Assembly (NCBI GenBank): GCA_034434635.1
Contig: DAOTYX010000202.1
Coordinates: 1 to 64,000 of the forward strand
Reading direction: 5' to 3'
Source of the DNA: DAOTYX01 sp034434635
Lineage (GTDB): Bacteria > Chloroflexota > Anaerolineae > B4-G1 > DUEL01
DNA: 64,000 nucleotides
Within the stretch, counting starts at the first letter, position 1. Each line of letters begins with the position of its first letter. The position numbers were made by a program, and so were the translations under genes. Positions 23,062-31,529 of this stretch are shown here, in pieces. Under the pieces are notes generated by a model, which was not told where the DNA came from, ran no database searches, and worked only from the letters and a program-made list of their open reading frames with translations.

Positions 23062-25023
23062 ATGCCCAACCGCCTGGCGAACGAGACCAGCCCATATTTG
23101 CTCCAGCATGCCGACAACCCCGTTGACTGGTATCCCTGGGGTGAGGAGGCGCTGGAGAAAGCCCGTCGTGAGGACCGGCCGATTTTCCTCAGCATCGGCT
23201 ATGCTGCCTGTCACTGGTGCCACGTCATGGCTCACGAGTCCTTTGAGGATCCGCAGACGGCGGCGATCCTCAACGAACACTTCGTCAGCATCAAGGTAGA
23301 TCGGGAGGAGCGGCCCGATCTGGACGACATCTACATGCAGGCAGTCCAGGCGCTGACGGGCGGTGGCGGCTGGCCGATGAGCGTCTTCCTGACTCCCGAC
23401 GGCCGCCCTTTCTTCGGCGGCACCTACTTCCCGCCGGAGCCGCGCTACGGCATGCCCGCCTTCCGTGATATCCTGCTGGCTGTGGCCGATGCCTGGCGCC
23501 ACCGACGGGCTGCTCTCCTGGATGGCAGCGCCCGCCTGACCGAAGCCCTTCAACCTCCCAACCTGCAACCTGAAACCCTGCAACCTGAAACCCTTCTTCC
23601 TGCCATCCAGTCTCTCGCCCGCGATTTCGACCCCCATCATGGCGGTTGGGGCGGCGCGCCGAAGTTCCCCCAGCCGATGACGTTGGAGTTCCTGCTGCGC
23701 TACCACCACGTCACGGGCGACGCTCAGGCACTGAGCATGGCCGTCCGTTCGCTGGAGAGCATGGCCCGCGGCGGCATCTATGACCAGTTGGGCGGCGGGT
23801 TCCACCGTTATTCTGTGGACGACCGCTGGCTGGTGCCGCACTTCGAGAAGATGCTCTATGACAACGCGCAACTGGCCCGCGTCTACCTCCACGCCTGGCA
23901 GGTGACCCAGACACCGCTCTTCCGCGACGTCGCTCAGGAGACCCTCGACTACGTCCTGCGGGAGATGACCGATCCGGCGGGCGGATTCTACGCCACGCAG
24001 GATGCCGACAGCGAGGGGGAGGAGGGCAAGTTCTTCCTGTGGACGCCAGCGGAGGTTCGGCAGGTGTTGGGTGAGGAGGCCGACCGCTTCATGGCCGCCT
24101 ACGGTGTGACCGGGCAGGGCAACTTCGAGGGGCGGAACATTCTCACCTTTGTCGGCCCCCTGGAGGAGCGGAAGGACTGGGCCCAAGCCCGCGAACGACT
24201 CTTTTCCGTCCGCCAGCATCGTGTCCCCCCTGGGCGCGACGACAAGGTGCTGACCTCGTGGAACGGGCTGATGCTGGCGGCATTGGCCGAGGCGGCCCGG
24301 ACATTGCGCCAGGATGACTATCACGTCGCGGCGGTGCGCGCTGCGGACTTCCTTCTTCACCACCTGCGGCGTGCCGATGGCCGGTTGTGGCACGTCTGGA
24401 GAGATGGCCAGGCCAGGATCAACGGCTATCTGGAAGATTACGCGGACCTGATGGAGGGCCTGTTGGAACTGTACCAGACCACCTTCGAGCCGCGTTGGTT
24501 TGTCGCTGCCCAGGAATTGGCCGAGGTGGTGCTGGCCCGCTTCAGCGCTCCCGATGGCGGCTTCTTCGACACCAGCGATGACCACGAATCGCTGATCGTC
24601 CGACCGCGCCAACTGCAGGACAACGCCACACCTTCGGGTGGGGCGATGGCGGCCACGGCGCTGCTCCGTCTGGCGGGGCTGGCGGCTGAGCCGCGCTTCG
24701 CGGAGGCGGCCCGGGCGGCGCTCTCCTCAATGCAGCCGCTGCTGTCCCGCTATCCCCTGGGTTTCTCCCAGTGGTTGATCGCCCTGCAGTACGACCAGGG
24801 CCGGCCACGGGAGGTCGCCATCGTCGGAGATCTTCAGGATGATCGGACGCGGGCGCTTCTGGATGCTTACCTCTCCGGCTACCGCCCACATCAGGTTGTG
24901 GCTGTCGGAACAGAGGGAGAGGGGGTGCCACTGCTGCGGGGCCGTCACTTGGTGGATGGCCGGCCAGCGGCCTATGTCTGTGTGGATGGGACCTGTCGTC
25001 CGCCGGTGACAGAGCCGGTATAG
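23062..25023 (+). CDS. thioredoxin-domain protein of the YyaL/DUF255 (SPATA20) family
   Basis: 653 aa, cytoplasmic. The N-terminal thioredoxin-like domain (about 1-170) has the family hallmark NPVDWYPWG and the ACHWCHVM motif with Cys50 and Cys53. The rest resembles an N-acylglucosamine-2-epimerase/cellobiose-epimerase (alpha/alpha)6 barrel (FPQPMTLEFLLRY, FEKMLYDNAQL, TSWNGLMLAALAEA). The biochemical role of the family is not established. Between the two domains, at about residues 165-180, an insertion reading LQPPNLQPETLQPET is encoded by the same CCTGAAACCCTG repeat seen at the larA start, showing a repeat tolerated inside a gene. TTGGAGG precedes the ATG. Confidence 0.85.
   Translation: MPNRLANETSPYLLQHADNPVDWYPWGEEALEKARREDRPIFLSIGYAACHWCHVMAHESFEDPQTAAILNEHFVSIKVDREERPDLDDIYMQAVQALTGGGGWPMSVFLTPDGRPFFGGTYFPPEPRYGMPAFRDILLAVADAWRHRRAALLDGSARLTEALQPPNLQPETLQPETLLPAIQSLARDFDPHHGGWGGAPKFPQPMTLEFLLRYHHVTGDAQALSMAVRSLESMARGGIYDQLGGGFHRYSVDDRWLVPHFEKMLYDNAQLARVYLHAWQVTQTPLFRDVAQETLDYVLREMTDPAGGFYATQDADSEGEEGKFFLWTPAEVRQVLGEEADRFMAAYGVTGQGNFEGRNILTFVGPLEERKDWAQARERLFSVRQHRVPPGRDDKVLTSWNGLMLAALAEAARTLRQDDYHVAAVRAADFLLHHLRRADGRLWHVWRDGQARINGYLEDYADLMEGLLELYQTTFEPRWFVAAQELAEVVLARFSAPDGGFFDTSDDHESLIVRPRQLQDNATPSGGAMAATALLRLAGLAAEPRFAEAARAALSSMQPLLSRYPLGFSQWLIALQYDQGRPREVAIVGDLQDDRTRALLDAYLSGYRPHQVVAVGTEGEGVPLLRGRHLVDGRPAAYVCVDGTCRPPVTEPV
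23551..23595. repeat. 7/8-bp-period repeat inside a coding sequence
   Basis: CAACCTCCCAACCTGCAACCTGAAA-like units kept in frame within the interdomain linker of the YyaL-like gene; the word matches that at 1391-1431. Confidence 0.75.
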
Positions 25024-25102
25024 GCCCGTGCGGTGAAGGCCGAAGGCCGCAGGCTCACAGAGGTGACTTCCGGTCACCGCCTGAGGAGTCACGGAGAAGA
25101 GG

Positions 25103-27652
25103 ATGGGCGAGGAAAGCCAATTTGAGGCGTATGAGTCGCCGGGCGCCGTGGCGCGCTGGAAGGTGCTGCTGGCCTTGTCCAGCCTGTCCCTGGCGGTCGG
25201 TGTCATGCTGGTAGCGAGCGTTGTGGTGACGGCGCTGTCATCGCCCGCGGCTCCCACCTTCACGCCTGCCCCTTCTCCCACTTTGGCGAACCTCCCTGAA
25301 TTGTTCGCCCTCCCTGCCGCGGGCGGGCCGGGGACGACGGTCGCGGTGAGCGGCGCCAACTGGTCGCCGTCGGACACGGTCTACATCTACCTGGTGGACC
25401 CGACCGGCGTGCAGCCGGAGTACCCGGTGGCTTCCTCGATTGTGGAGGCGGATGGGCGCTTCACGGCCTCATTCGTCTTTCCCTATGCCTCTCCCTGGGC
25501 GACCATGCCCTCTGTCCTGCTGACCGCCGTCTCGACGACGACAGGGCAGCGGGTCGAGACGACGTTCGCGGTGCTCCAGCCCACTTTGTCGCCCCCCTCG
25601 CCTCCTGCCTCGGTGACCCCCCTCGTCACTGTGCCTCCGATAGTCATCCCCACCTTCACGCCTCTGCCGGTGTCCACCCCCTCTCCGACGGGGTGGCGCG
25701 GAGAGTACTTCAACAACCGTGTGCTGATGGGGGCCCCGGTACTGGTGCACGACGACGCCACGCTCGACTTCAACTGGGGACAGGCCTCTCCCGCGGTCAG
25801 CCTGTCCGCCGACGACTTCTCGGCGCGCTGGACGCGCACGATGCTCTTCGAGGAGGGGTTGTACCGCTTCCACGCCCTGGTGGATGACGGCGTGCGGCTG
25901 TATGTGGACGGCGCGCTGGTGATTGACGCCTGGAGCGATGGCTCCCGGCGTGAGGTGACCGGCGACGTGCGGCTCACACCCGGCAACCACAGCCTGCGGG
26001 TCGAGTACTACGAGCACGTCGGAGAGGCCTCGCTTCGGGTGTGGTGGGAGAAGGTCGCCACCTACCCCGACTGGCGCGGCGAGTACTGGCCGAACCGCAA
26101 CCTGGAAGGGGCCTCAACGCTGGTGCGCAACGACGTCGTGCTGGATTTCGACTGGGGGCTGAACGCGCCTGCGCCTGGCCTGCCTGCCGACGACTTTTCT
26201 GTCCGCTGGACTCGCCTGGCCGATTTCGAGATGGGTACCTACCGTTTTCACCTGCTGGTGGACGACGGTGCGCGGCTGTGGGTGGACGGGCAGCCGGTCC
26301 TGGACTCCTGGCAGGACGGCAGTGTGCGCGAACTGACCGCCGACCTGGCCCTGACCCAGGGCCTGCACAGCCTGCGCGTGGAGTATTACGAGCACGCCGT
26401 GCAGGCGCGCCTTTCCCTCTGGTGGGAGCGGCTTGTCTCCCCCGCCTATCCCGATTGGCGGGGCGAGTACTGGTCGAACCGGGAGTTGCGCGGCAACCCG
26501 GCGCTGGTGCGCAATGACCGGCAGATTGACTTCCGCTGGGAGACCGGTAGTCCGGCGACAGGGCTGCCGGTGGACGATTTCTCGGTGCGTTGGAGCCGCG
26601 AGGCGGACTTCTCGGCTGGCCAGTATCGCCTCTTCGCCCGGGCGGATGACGGTGTCCGTGTGTATGTGGATGAGACGCTGGTGTTGGACGAGTGGCACGA
26701 CAGCGACGGCAGTCGCACCTACATGGTGAACCTGCTGTTGCGCGATCGGCATCGCGTGACGGCGGAGTACTACGAGCGCACCGGCAAAGCCAGCGTGCAG
26801 GTCTGGTGGGAGCGCGTTGGCGACTGGCCCACCCCCACGCCCTCTGCTACCCCTCCGGCCACGCAGGCGCCCACAGCCACCTCAACCCCCACGGCTATGC
26901 CCACGTCCACGCCCACCCCGACGTCTGCCGCTACACCCACGTCCACGCCCACCCCGACGCCGTCTGTGGTGGCTTCGGCCACGGCTACGCCTGCCGGGAC
27001 GGTGCCTCCGACGGCTACGCCTGTGGTGGTGCCCACCGCGACGGTGACGCCTGCTGCCACGATCGGTGTGACCGTCACCGCGACGGTCACGCCCACCGTC
27101 GCGCCGACGGCGACCTTCACGCCCACGGCCACGCCGGTCGAACCGGCTGGTGTCTGGATCAGCGAGATCCTGCCCTTTCCTTCTGCCGTGGATTGGGATG
27201 GCGACGGCGCAGTGGATGCGCAGGACGAGTGGATCGAACTGCACAACACCACCGCGTTGACGATCAGCCTGGAAGGGTGGTTCCTGGGCAGCGTGGAGGG
27301 GGGTGGCATGCTACACCGCTTCCCCGCCGGCACGCAGATCGGGCCGCAGGGGTATCTGCTCCGCTTCCGCCGCCAGACGGGGGTCATACTCGCCGACGGC
27401 GGCGACAGGGTGGTGCTCCTGGGGCCGACGGCGGCGCTGGTGGATGTGGTGACGTTTGCGGCGCTGCCGGCTGACGCCAGCGTCAGCCGGGATGACAGCG
27501 GCGGCTGGCATACCGATTGGCCGCCGAGCCCCGGTGGGCCTAACGCAGCGGCGGTGGAGGGGCTACAGGCGGCCCCGCCGACACCGACACCGACGCCCAC
27601 GCCCACGCGGGTGCCAAGACGCTGGCCCTGGCCGCGCCGCTTCGGCCACTGA
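25103..27652 (+). CDS. membrane-anchored surface protein with three PA14 domains and a lamin-tail domain
   Basis: 849 aa, predicted extracytoplasmic with one N-terminal membrane segment (about 23-46) and a short cytoplasmic head. After an Ig-like stretch come three PA14-type carbohydrate-binding modules, starting near residues 194, 319 and 447, each opening with WRGEY(F/W) and closing with LRVEYYEH(V/A)...WWE. A Thr/Pro linker (about 575-677) leads to a lamin-tail domain (about 685-812; ISEILPFP, EWIELHN) often found in secreted nucleases and adhesins. The tail is again TP-rich and ends in a basic cluster. No catalytic domain is seen; a polysaccharide- or surface-binding role is inferred. A small hairpin (GGTGAC/GTCACC) lies in the 79-bp upstream gap. 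Confidence 0.8.
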   Translation: MGEESQFEAYESPGAVARWKVLLALSSLSLAVGVMLVASVVVTALSSPAAPTFTPAPSPTLANLPELFALPAAGGPGTTVAVSGANWSPSDTVYIYLVDPTGVQPEYPVASSIVEADGRFTASFVFPYASPWATMPSVLLTAVSTTTGQRVETTFAVLQPTLSPPSPPASVTPLVTVPPIVIPTFTPLPVSTPSPTGWRGEYFNNRVLMGAPVLVHDDATLDFNWGQASPAVSLSADDFSARWTRTMLFEEGLYRFHALVDDGVRLYVDGALVIDAWSDGSRREVTGDVRLTPGNHSLRVEYYEHVGEASLRVWWEKVATYPDWRGEYWPNRNLEGASTLVRNDVVLDFDWGLNAPAPGLPADDFSVRWTRLADFEMGTYRFHLLVDDGARLWVDGQPVLDSWQDGSVRELTADLALTQGLHSLRVEYYEHAVQARLSLWWERLVSPAYPDWRGEYWSNRELRGNPALVRNDRQIDFRWETGSPATGLPVDDFSVRWSREADFSAGQYRLFARADDGVRVYVDETLVLDEWHDSDGSRTYMVNLLLRDRHRVTAEYYERTGKASVQVWWERVGDWPTPTPSATPPATQAPTATSTPTAMPTSTPTPTSAATPTSTPTPTPSVVASATATPAGTVPPTATPVVVPTATVTPAATIGVTVTATVTPTVAPTATFTPTATPVEPAGVWISEILPFPSAVDWDGDGAVDAQDEWIELHNTTALTISLEGWFLGSVEGGGMLHRFPAGTQIGPQGYLLRFRRQTGVILADGGDRVVLLGPTAALVDVVTFAALPADASVSRDDSGGWHTDWPPSPGGPNAAAVEGLQAAPPTPTPTPTPTRVPRRWPWPRRFGH

Positions 27653-27727
27653 GCGAGGAAGGGCTGGCGGTTCCGAGGATCGCCGGTTCAGATCCGGCGG
27701 GAGGGCATGAGGGCAGCGCTTCGTCTC

Positions 27728-27755
27728 TTGACTTATCTCCGATTTGGCGTATCCT
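27728..27755 (+). promoter_or_regulatory. promoter of the small membrane protein gene
   Basis: TTGACT (27728-27733), 16-bp spacer, TATCCT (27750-27755). Confidence 0.55.
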
Positions 27756-27787
27756 GATAGAAGCCACCTGTTGGACGGAGGCTGGAG

Positions 27788-28123
27788 ATGCAGGACGACC
27801 CGTTTGCTGATGTTCCTGACTGGCTCAAAGAGTTACAGGCCCCCCCCACGCGGGAGGAACTGATGAGGAGTGCGCCGTTGCCTGAGGTGCAGGCGCCGGG
27901 CGAGGTCTCATCGGAGGGCGGTGGTCTGCTTGAGGGATTGCGGGAGCAGGCGGTGCAGGCCGATCGTGAGCAGCGGCGCGCCGCGCGCCGCGCGCAGGCG
28001 ACGGGCCTGCGCGGGCTGGCTCCCTGGCAGCGGTTCGTCCTGGCATTGCTGCTTTTCCTGGACGTTGCCCTGCTGGGTTGTATGTGCCTGGTGATGACCC
28101 AGCGGGTCGTGCCGTTCCCGTAG
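27788..28123 (+). CDS. small membrane protein, unknown function
   Basis: 111 aa, not recognised. An acidic, Pro-rich N-terminal half (DDPFADVPDWLKELQAPP), a basic Arg/Ala-rich stretch (REQRRAARRAQA, about 58-70) and one C-terminal membrane segment (about 80-103, WQRFVLALLLFLDVALLGCMCLV). The layout suggests an inner-membrane protein with a cytoplasmic N terminus. GGAGGCTGGAG sits directly before the ATG and a promoter lies upstream, so it is likely a real, separately expressed gene. The PDWLKEL motif is a common start in Chloroflexota membrane proteins, as I recall, but I can assign no role. Confidence 0.65.
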   Translation: MQDDPFADVPDWLKELQAPPTREELMRSAPLPEVQAPGEVSSEGGGLLEGLREQAVQADREQRRAARRAQATGLRGLAPWQRFVLALLLFLDVALLGCMCLVMTQRVVPFP

Positions 28124-28133
28124 TGTGATTCGC

Positions 28134-29246
28134 TCATGTAGCCAGCCACACCCGGAACCGCCGTTCCTCCCACACGACCTCAACCCGGCGGAAGGCCGCT
28201 TCCAGCCAGGGCGCGTAGGGGAGGAAGCGGTTCGCCACCAGGTAGAGCCGTCCCCCAGGCCGCAGCAGGCGCGCCGCGGCGGCGATGAACCGCTGGGCGC
28301 CGCTCCGCTCGGTGGCGATGTCCTGGTGGAAAGGGGGATTGGTCGCCACGACGTCGAAGGAGCCGTCGGGCAGGTCAGCGCCGCAGTCGCTCAGGCGTAC
28401 CTCGGCGTTGACGATACCGTTGGCGGCCAGCGTGCGCCGGGCAGCCTCTACCGCTCGCAGGTCCACGTCCACCAAAACCGCCCAACCGTCGCGTGCGCGG
28501 CGCGCCGCCGTCACCCCGATCAGCCCGGTGCCGCAACCCAGGTCGAGCACGCGCTCCGCCGGGCGGATCTCCATCGCTGACACCAGCGCTGCGGTACCCT
28601 CGTCCAGCCGGTCCCAGGCGAAGACACCCGGTTTGCCCGCCACTGTTGTCTCGACGCCATCCAGCAGGACGGTGTGGGTGGTGTAGGTGGGCTGTGGCAG
28701 GGGAAAGTCTGCGCCCGGCGGGCGCACGGCCAGGGCCACGTGGTAGCCCTTCTTCTGGCGGATCACCCCGCAGTGGCCGAAGAGGGCGCGGGCGATCTGC
28801 ACGGCGCCGTGTACTCCCGCCTGGCGGTGCGCGACGAAGGTGAGCCGCCCACCGGGGCGCAGCACCGCTGCGGCCCCGCGTAGCAGTTCCTCCTGCACCT
28901 CTCGCTCGCGCGGCAGGTGACAGAGCACCTGGTCGAATGAGGCCGGTTCCAGGCCGGCGCACCCGTCGCCCAGGCGGACCTCGGCGTTGGTGATGCCGTT
29001 GGCCGCCAGCGTCTCCTGGGCGCAGGCCACCGCCGCCGTGTTGCAGTCCACCAGCAGCGCCCAGCCCTGCGGGACTGCCCGCGCCACCGCTGTGCCGATC
29101 ACCCCCGTGCCGCAGCCCAGATCGAGGACGCGGTCGTGTGGGGTGACTTCGGTCACCTCCAGCAGGGCCGCGGTGCCAGGGTTGACCCCCTCCCACGACC
29201 AGACGCCGGGGCGTCCGATAACCGTCAGCCCAGCAGTCCCAACCAT
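28134..29246 (-). CDS. RsmC-like tandem methyltransferase
   Basis: SAM-dependent methyltransferase with two copies of the fold, 370 aa, as in the 16S rRNA guanine-N2 methyltransferases RsmC/RlmG. Each half has the SAM motif VLDLGCGTG(V/L)IG (about 45-56 and 225-236). Only the second half keeps the NPPF catalytic motif (residues 303-306, ATNPPFHQD); the first reads CHLPRERE at that place and is likely a substrate-binding relic, as in RsmC. The ATG at 29246 lies 22 bp inside the end of the upstream permease gene. The frame is open far upstream but without homology. Confidence 0.8.
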   Translation of the reverse strand: MVGTAGLTVIGRPGVWSWEGVNPGTAALLEVTEVTPHDRVLDLGCGTGVIGTAVARAVPQGWALLVDCNTAAVACAQETLAANGITNAEVRLGDGCAGLEPASFDQVLCHLPREREVQEELLRGAAAVLRPGGRLTFVAHRQAGVHGAVQIARALFGHCGVIRQKKGYHVALAVRPPGADFPLPQPTYTTHTVLLDGVETTVAGKPGVFAWDRLDEGTAALVSAMEIRPAERVLDLGCGTGLIGVTAARRARDGWAVLVDVDLRAVEAARRTLAANGIVNAEVRLSDCGADLPDGSFDVVATNPPFHQDIATERSGAQRFIAAAARLLRPGGRLYLVANRFLPYAPWLEAAFRRVEVVWEERRFRVWLAT

Positions 29247-30607
29247 CCCGCGACCGTGGCCCCCGCACCGACCATGTTGAGGGCGATGGGCAGCAGCAGC
29301 ACGCCCATGCAGTTCATCCGCCGCGAGCCCCACAACACCGGGATCAGGCCGATGCCGGTGGCGACAGCGCAGATGAGCAGGCTGTTCAGTCCGGCGCGCA
29401 GGGCGGAGGCGGCAGTTCCCCCGCCGGCCCACTCCCCCAAGGCCGGCGCCCCGGCCACGATGAGCAGCAGGATCAGCAGCGTCCCTAGGCTGATCCAGCG
29501 GTAGTGGACCCTGGCGGTGATGCGGATCATCAGTCGGGTCATCAGTAGCAGCAAGAAGAAAGAGACCACTCCCGTCACTACCACGGCCGCCACCGCCAGG
29601 TAGTAGGTCTGCGGGGTGTAGGCGCTCCACAGGGTGCTCAGCATCCAGGCCATGCCGCCGCGGGTGAGGTGCAATCCGGGCACGAAGAAGAGCAGGAAAC
29701 CGCCCACGTAGTACACCACCTTCGAGGCCCCCTGGGAGATGATGAACAGCCGGTCGTCCCGCTGCGCGGTGGCGTGGCCAGCGATGAAACCGCCGATGCC
29801 GCCGGTGACCACCGGAAAGAAGGCGGCGAACAGCCCGCCCAACGTTCCGGCGAAGACGCCGCGCAGCACCAGTCCGGGCGTGGCGTCCACGCTGCGGGCG
29901 ATGAACTGCGGCGGCAGTTCGACGCGCGCCAGCAGGTTCTGGAGGATCCACGGCACGGCGAACAGGCCGACGAAGGCCGGCAGCAGGTTCTGGTAGGCGG
30001 AGTTGACCGGTAGCAGCGACCGGTACATCAGGACGAAACCCAGCAGGCCGGACAACAGGAAGGTCGCCAGGCCAGCGGTCAGGCTACGCCAGCCGTCCCA
30101 CCAGCGGCGCAGCCCCGCCGGGGCGCGGTCGCTGCCCTTGGGCCACTCGCTGATGAGCATGAAGGCAATGACGGTCCACAGGATCCACGGCAGATGGCGC
30201 TGGAGGATGGTGCGCAGGGCGGGGAAGAGAACGGGCGCGACAGGGGTCAGCAGGGCCAGGACGGCAATCCCGCCCAGGCTGCCCAATCCGGTCAGCACCA
30301 CTGCTTCATAACCGCGCTGCTGCATCAGGTACTTCTGTCCGGGCAGGACGACGAAGACGGTGGAGTCGTCGGGAGCGGAGAGGAAGATGCTGGGGATGGT
30401 GTTGAGGACGGCGTAGGCGGTGACCAGCCCCAGGAAGAGCATCGCCAGGTGTTGCGGCGGGACGAGTGGCCCCAGGGCGACCGTACCCAGGATGAGAAAG
30501 CCGGCTACGTTGTAGATGTGCAGCGCCGGCACGAGTGAGAGCAGCGAGGCGACCAGCGCGCCGACCAGGGCGAACGACAATCCGAGGCCTGCTTCTGCTA
30601 GCGACAT
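29225..30607 (-). CDS. TctA-like (DUF112) multi-pass permease
   Basis: Integral membrane protein, 460 aa, with about eleven hydrophobic segments. It resembles the TctA permease subunit of tripartite tricarboxylate transporters and the DUF112 group (APDDSTVFVVLPGQKYL, then VDATPGLVLRGVFAGTLGGLFAAFFPVVTGG, a Gly-rich motif typical of the family). The partner subunits TctB and TctC are not encoded nearby, which fits the stand-alone archaeal-type version. The substrate is unknown. The ATG at 30607 has no strong ribosome site. The upstream 77 bp consist mostly of ACGTAAA-type heptamers. Confidence 0.72.
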   Translation of the reverse strand: MSLAEAGLGLSFALVGALVASLLSLVPALHIYNVAGFLILGTVALGPLVPPQHLAMLFLGLVTAYAVLNTIPSIFLSAPDDSTVFVVLPGQKYLMQQRGYEAVVLTGLGSLGGIAVLALLTPVAPVLFPALRTILQRHLPWILWTVIAFMLISEWPKGSDRAPAGLRRWWDGWRSLTAGLATFLLSGLLGFVLMYRSLLPVNSAYQNLLPAFVGLFAVPWILQNLLARVELPPQFIARSVDATPGLVLRGVFAGTLGGLFAAFFPVVTGGIGGFIAGHATAQRDDRLFIISQGASKVVYYVGGFLLFFVPGLHLTRGGMAWMLSTLWSAYTPQTYYLAVAAVVVTGVVSFFLLLLMTRLMIRITARVHYRWISLGTLLILLLIVAGAPALGEWAGGGTAASALRAGLNSLLICAVATGIGLIPVLWGSRRMNCMGVLLLPIALNMVGAGATVAGWLGLLG

Positions 30608-30618
30608 GGGGTTACCTC

Positions 30619-30670
30619 AGCGTGAAACGTGAAACGTAAAACGTAAAACGTAAAGCGTGAAGCGTGACAT
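30619..30670. repeat. heptamer array (CGTGAAA/CGTAAAA)
   Basis: About seven CGTGAAA, CGTAAAA and CGTGAAG units, period 7, filling the gap between the OB-fold lipoprotein gene and the permease gene. Confidence 0.85.
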
Positions 30671-30684
30671 GTGTTTTCTTGCCT

Positions 30685-31527
30685 CTATTCCACGACCACA
30701 TCGTAGGGCAGCGTGGGTTGGATCTCCAGCGTGCCCCGGTAGATGGTGACGGTGCCGACGGCGCGCACCCGGCTGCCTGGCGTGCCCAATGCGGTGTTGT
30801 TGGGGATGCGGTCGAGCACGTTGCGCCAGATGAAAAGGACGATCTCATTCGTGCCATCCCCCAAGACTACCTGGACGGCGCTCTCGAAGCCGCTGACGCG
30901 CACGATCTCTCCCTCAACCATCACCCGTTGCCCCTCGTGGGCCGGACTGAGTTCGCCGATGTGGAGGATGGGCGCCTGGGGACCGGCCGGCTCCAATACC
31001 TGCACTCCGCCGCCCCACGACGGCTCGATCTGCAATTCCCCTTCGTACTGCCCCACGGTGCCGGTCACGCGCACCCGCGCCCCCACGTTCAGCCCGGCCC
31101 GGTCCCAGCAGTCGTCGTAGACGTTGTGCCACATCAGCAGCACCACCTGTCCGGTGCCATCGTCGAGGGTAAACTTGAAGCCGCTGGAAAAAGAGGCGGT
31201 GGCGATCACCGTCCCGCCTACCGTAACCTCCTGGCCGACCATGCCGGCCAGCATGCCGATGGGGGTCAACGGGATGACCGTCTCGGTCGGGGTGGCGGCG
31301 GGGGTGGGGGAGGGGGCTGTAGTCGGCGAGGCGGTCGGTGTCGGAGAAGGAGTGGAGGATGGGGCCGCTGTGGGCGGGAGAGGGGTGGGGCAGGGCGTGG
31401 CGGCCTCCGGCGGATGCGTGGGCGGCAGGCTCACCGGCCTGGCGGTGGGGGTGGCCTGCTGCGCCGCACCGCCGCACCCGGCGGTCAGCAGGATAGCCAT
31501 CACAGCCAGCAGAGAGAACCTCTTCAT
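30685..31527 (-). CDS. lipoprotein with two OB-fold domains
   Basis: 280 aa. Lipobox LTAGC with lipidated Cys18 after a short signal peptide, so it is anchored outside the cytoplasmic membrane. A Thr/Pro-rich spacer (about 22-90) is followed by two OB-fold repeats (about 95-185 and 190-280) of the pattern VTVGGTV...FTLDDGTGQVVLLMW...GARVRVTGTVGQYEGELQI. The same repeat occurs four times in the protein encoded at 32560-33939. Such OB folds bind nucleic acid or oligosaccharide in other proteins; the ligand here is unknown. The ATG at 31527 has GGAGG five bases upstream; an in-frame GTG lies two codons earlier. Confidence 0.8.
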   Translation of the reverse strand: MKRFSLLAVMAILLTAGCGGAAQQATPTARPVSLPPTHPPEAATPCPTPLPPTAAPSSTPSPTPTASPTTAPSPTPAATPTETVIPLTPIGMLAGMVGQEVTVGGTVIATASFSSGFKFTLDDGTGQVVLLMWHNVYDDCWDRAGLNVGARVRVTGTVGQYEGELQIEPSWGGGVQVLEPAGPQAPILHIGELSPAHEGQRVMVEGEIVRVSGFESAVQVVLGDGTNEIVLFIWRNVLDRIPNNTALGTPGSRVRAVGTVTIYRGTLEIQPTLPYDVVVE

Positions 31528-31529
31528 GC

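Noticed and set aside
22861..24612. Upstream extension of the GH13 frame to 1157 codons
   Set aside because: The added part lies antisense to the YyaL-like gene, has no homology, and the ATG at 22860 with a ribosome site gives the normal GH13 start.
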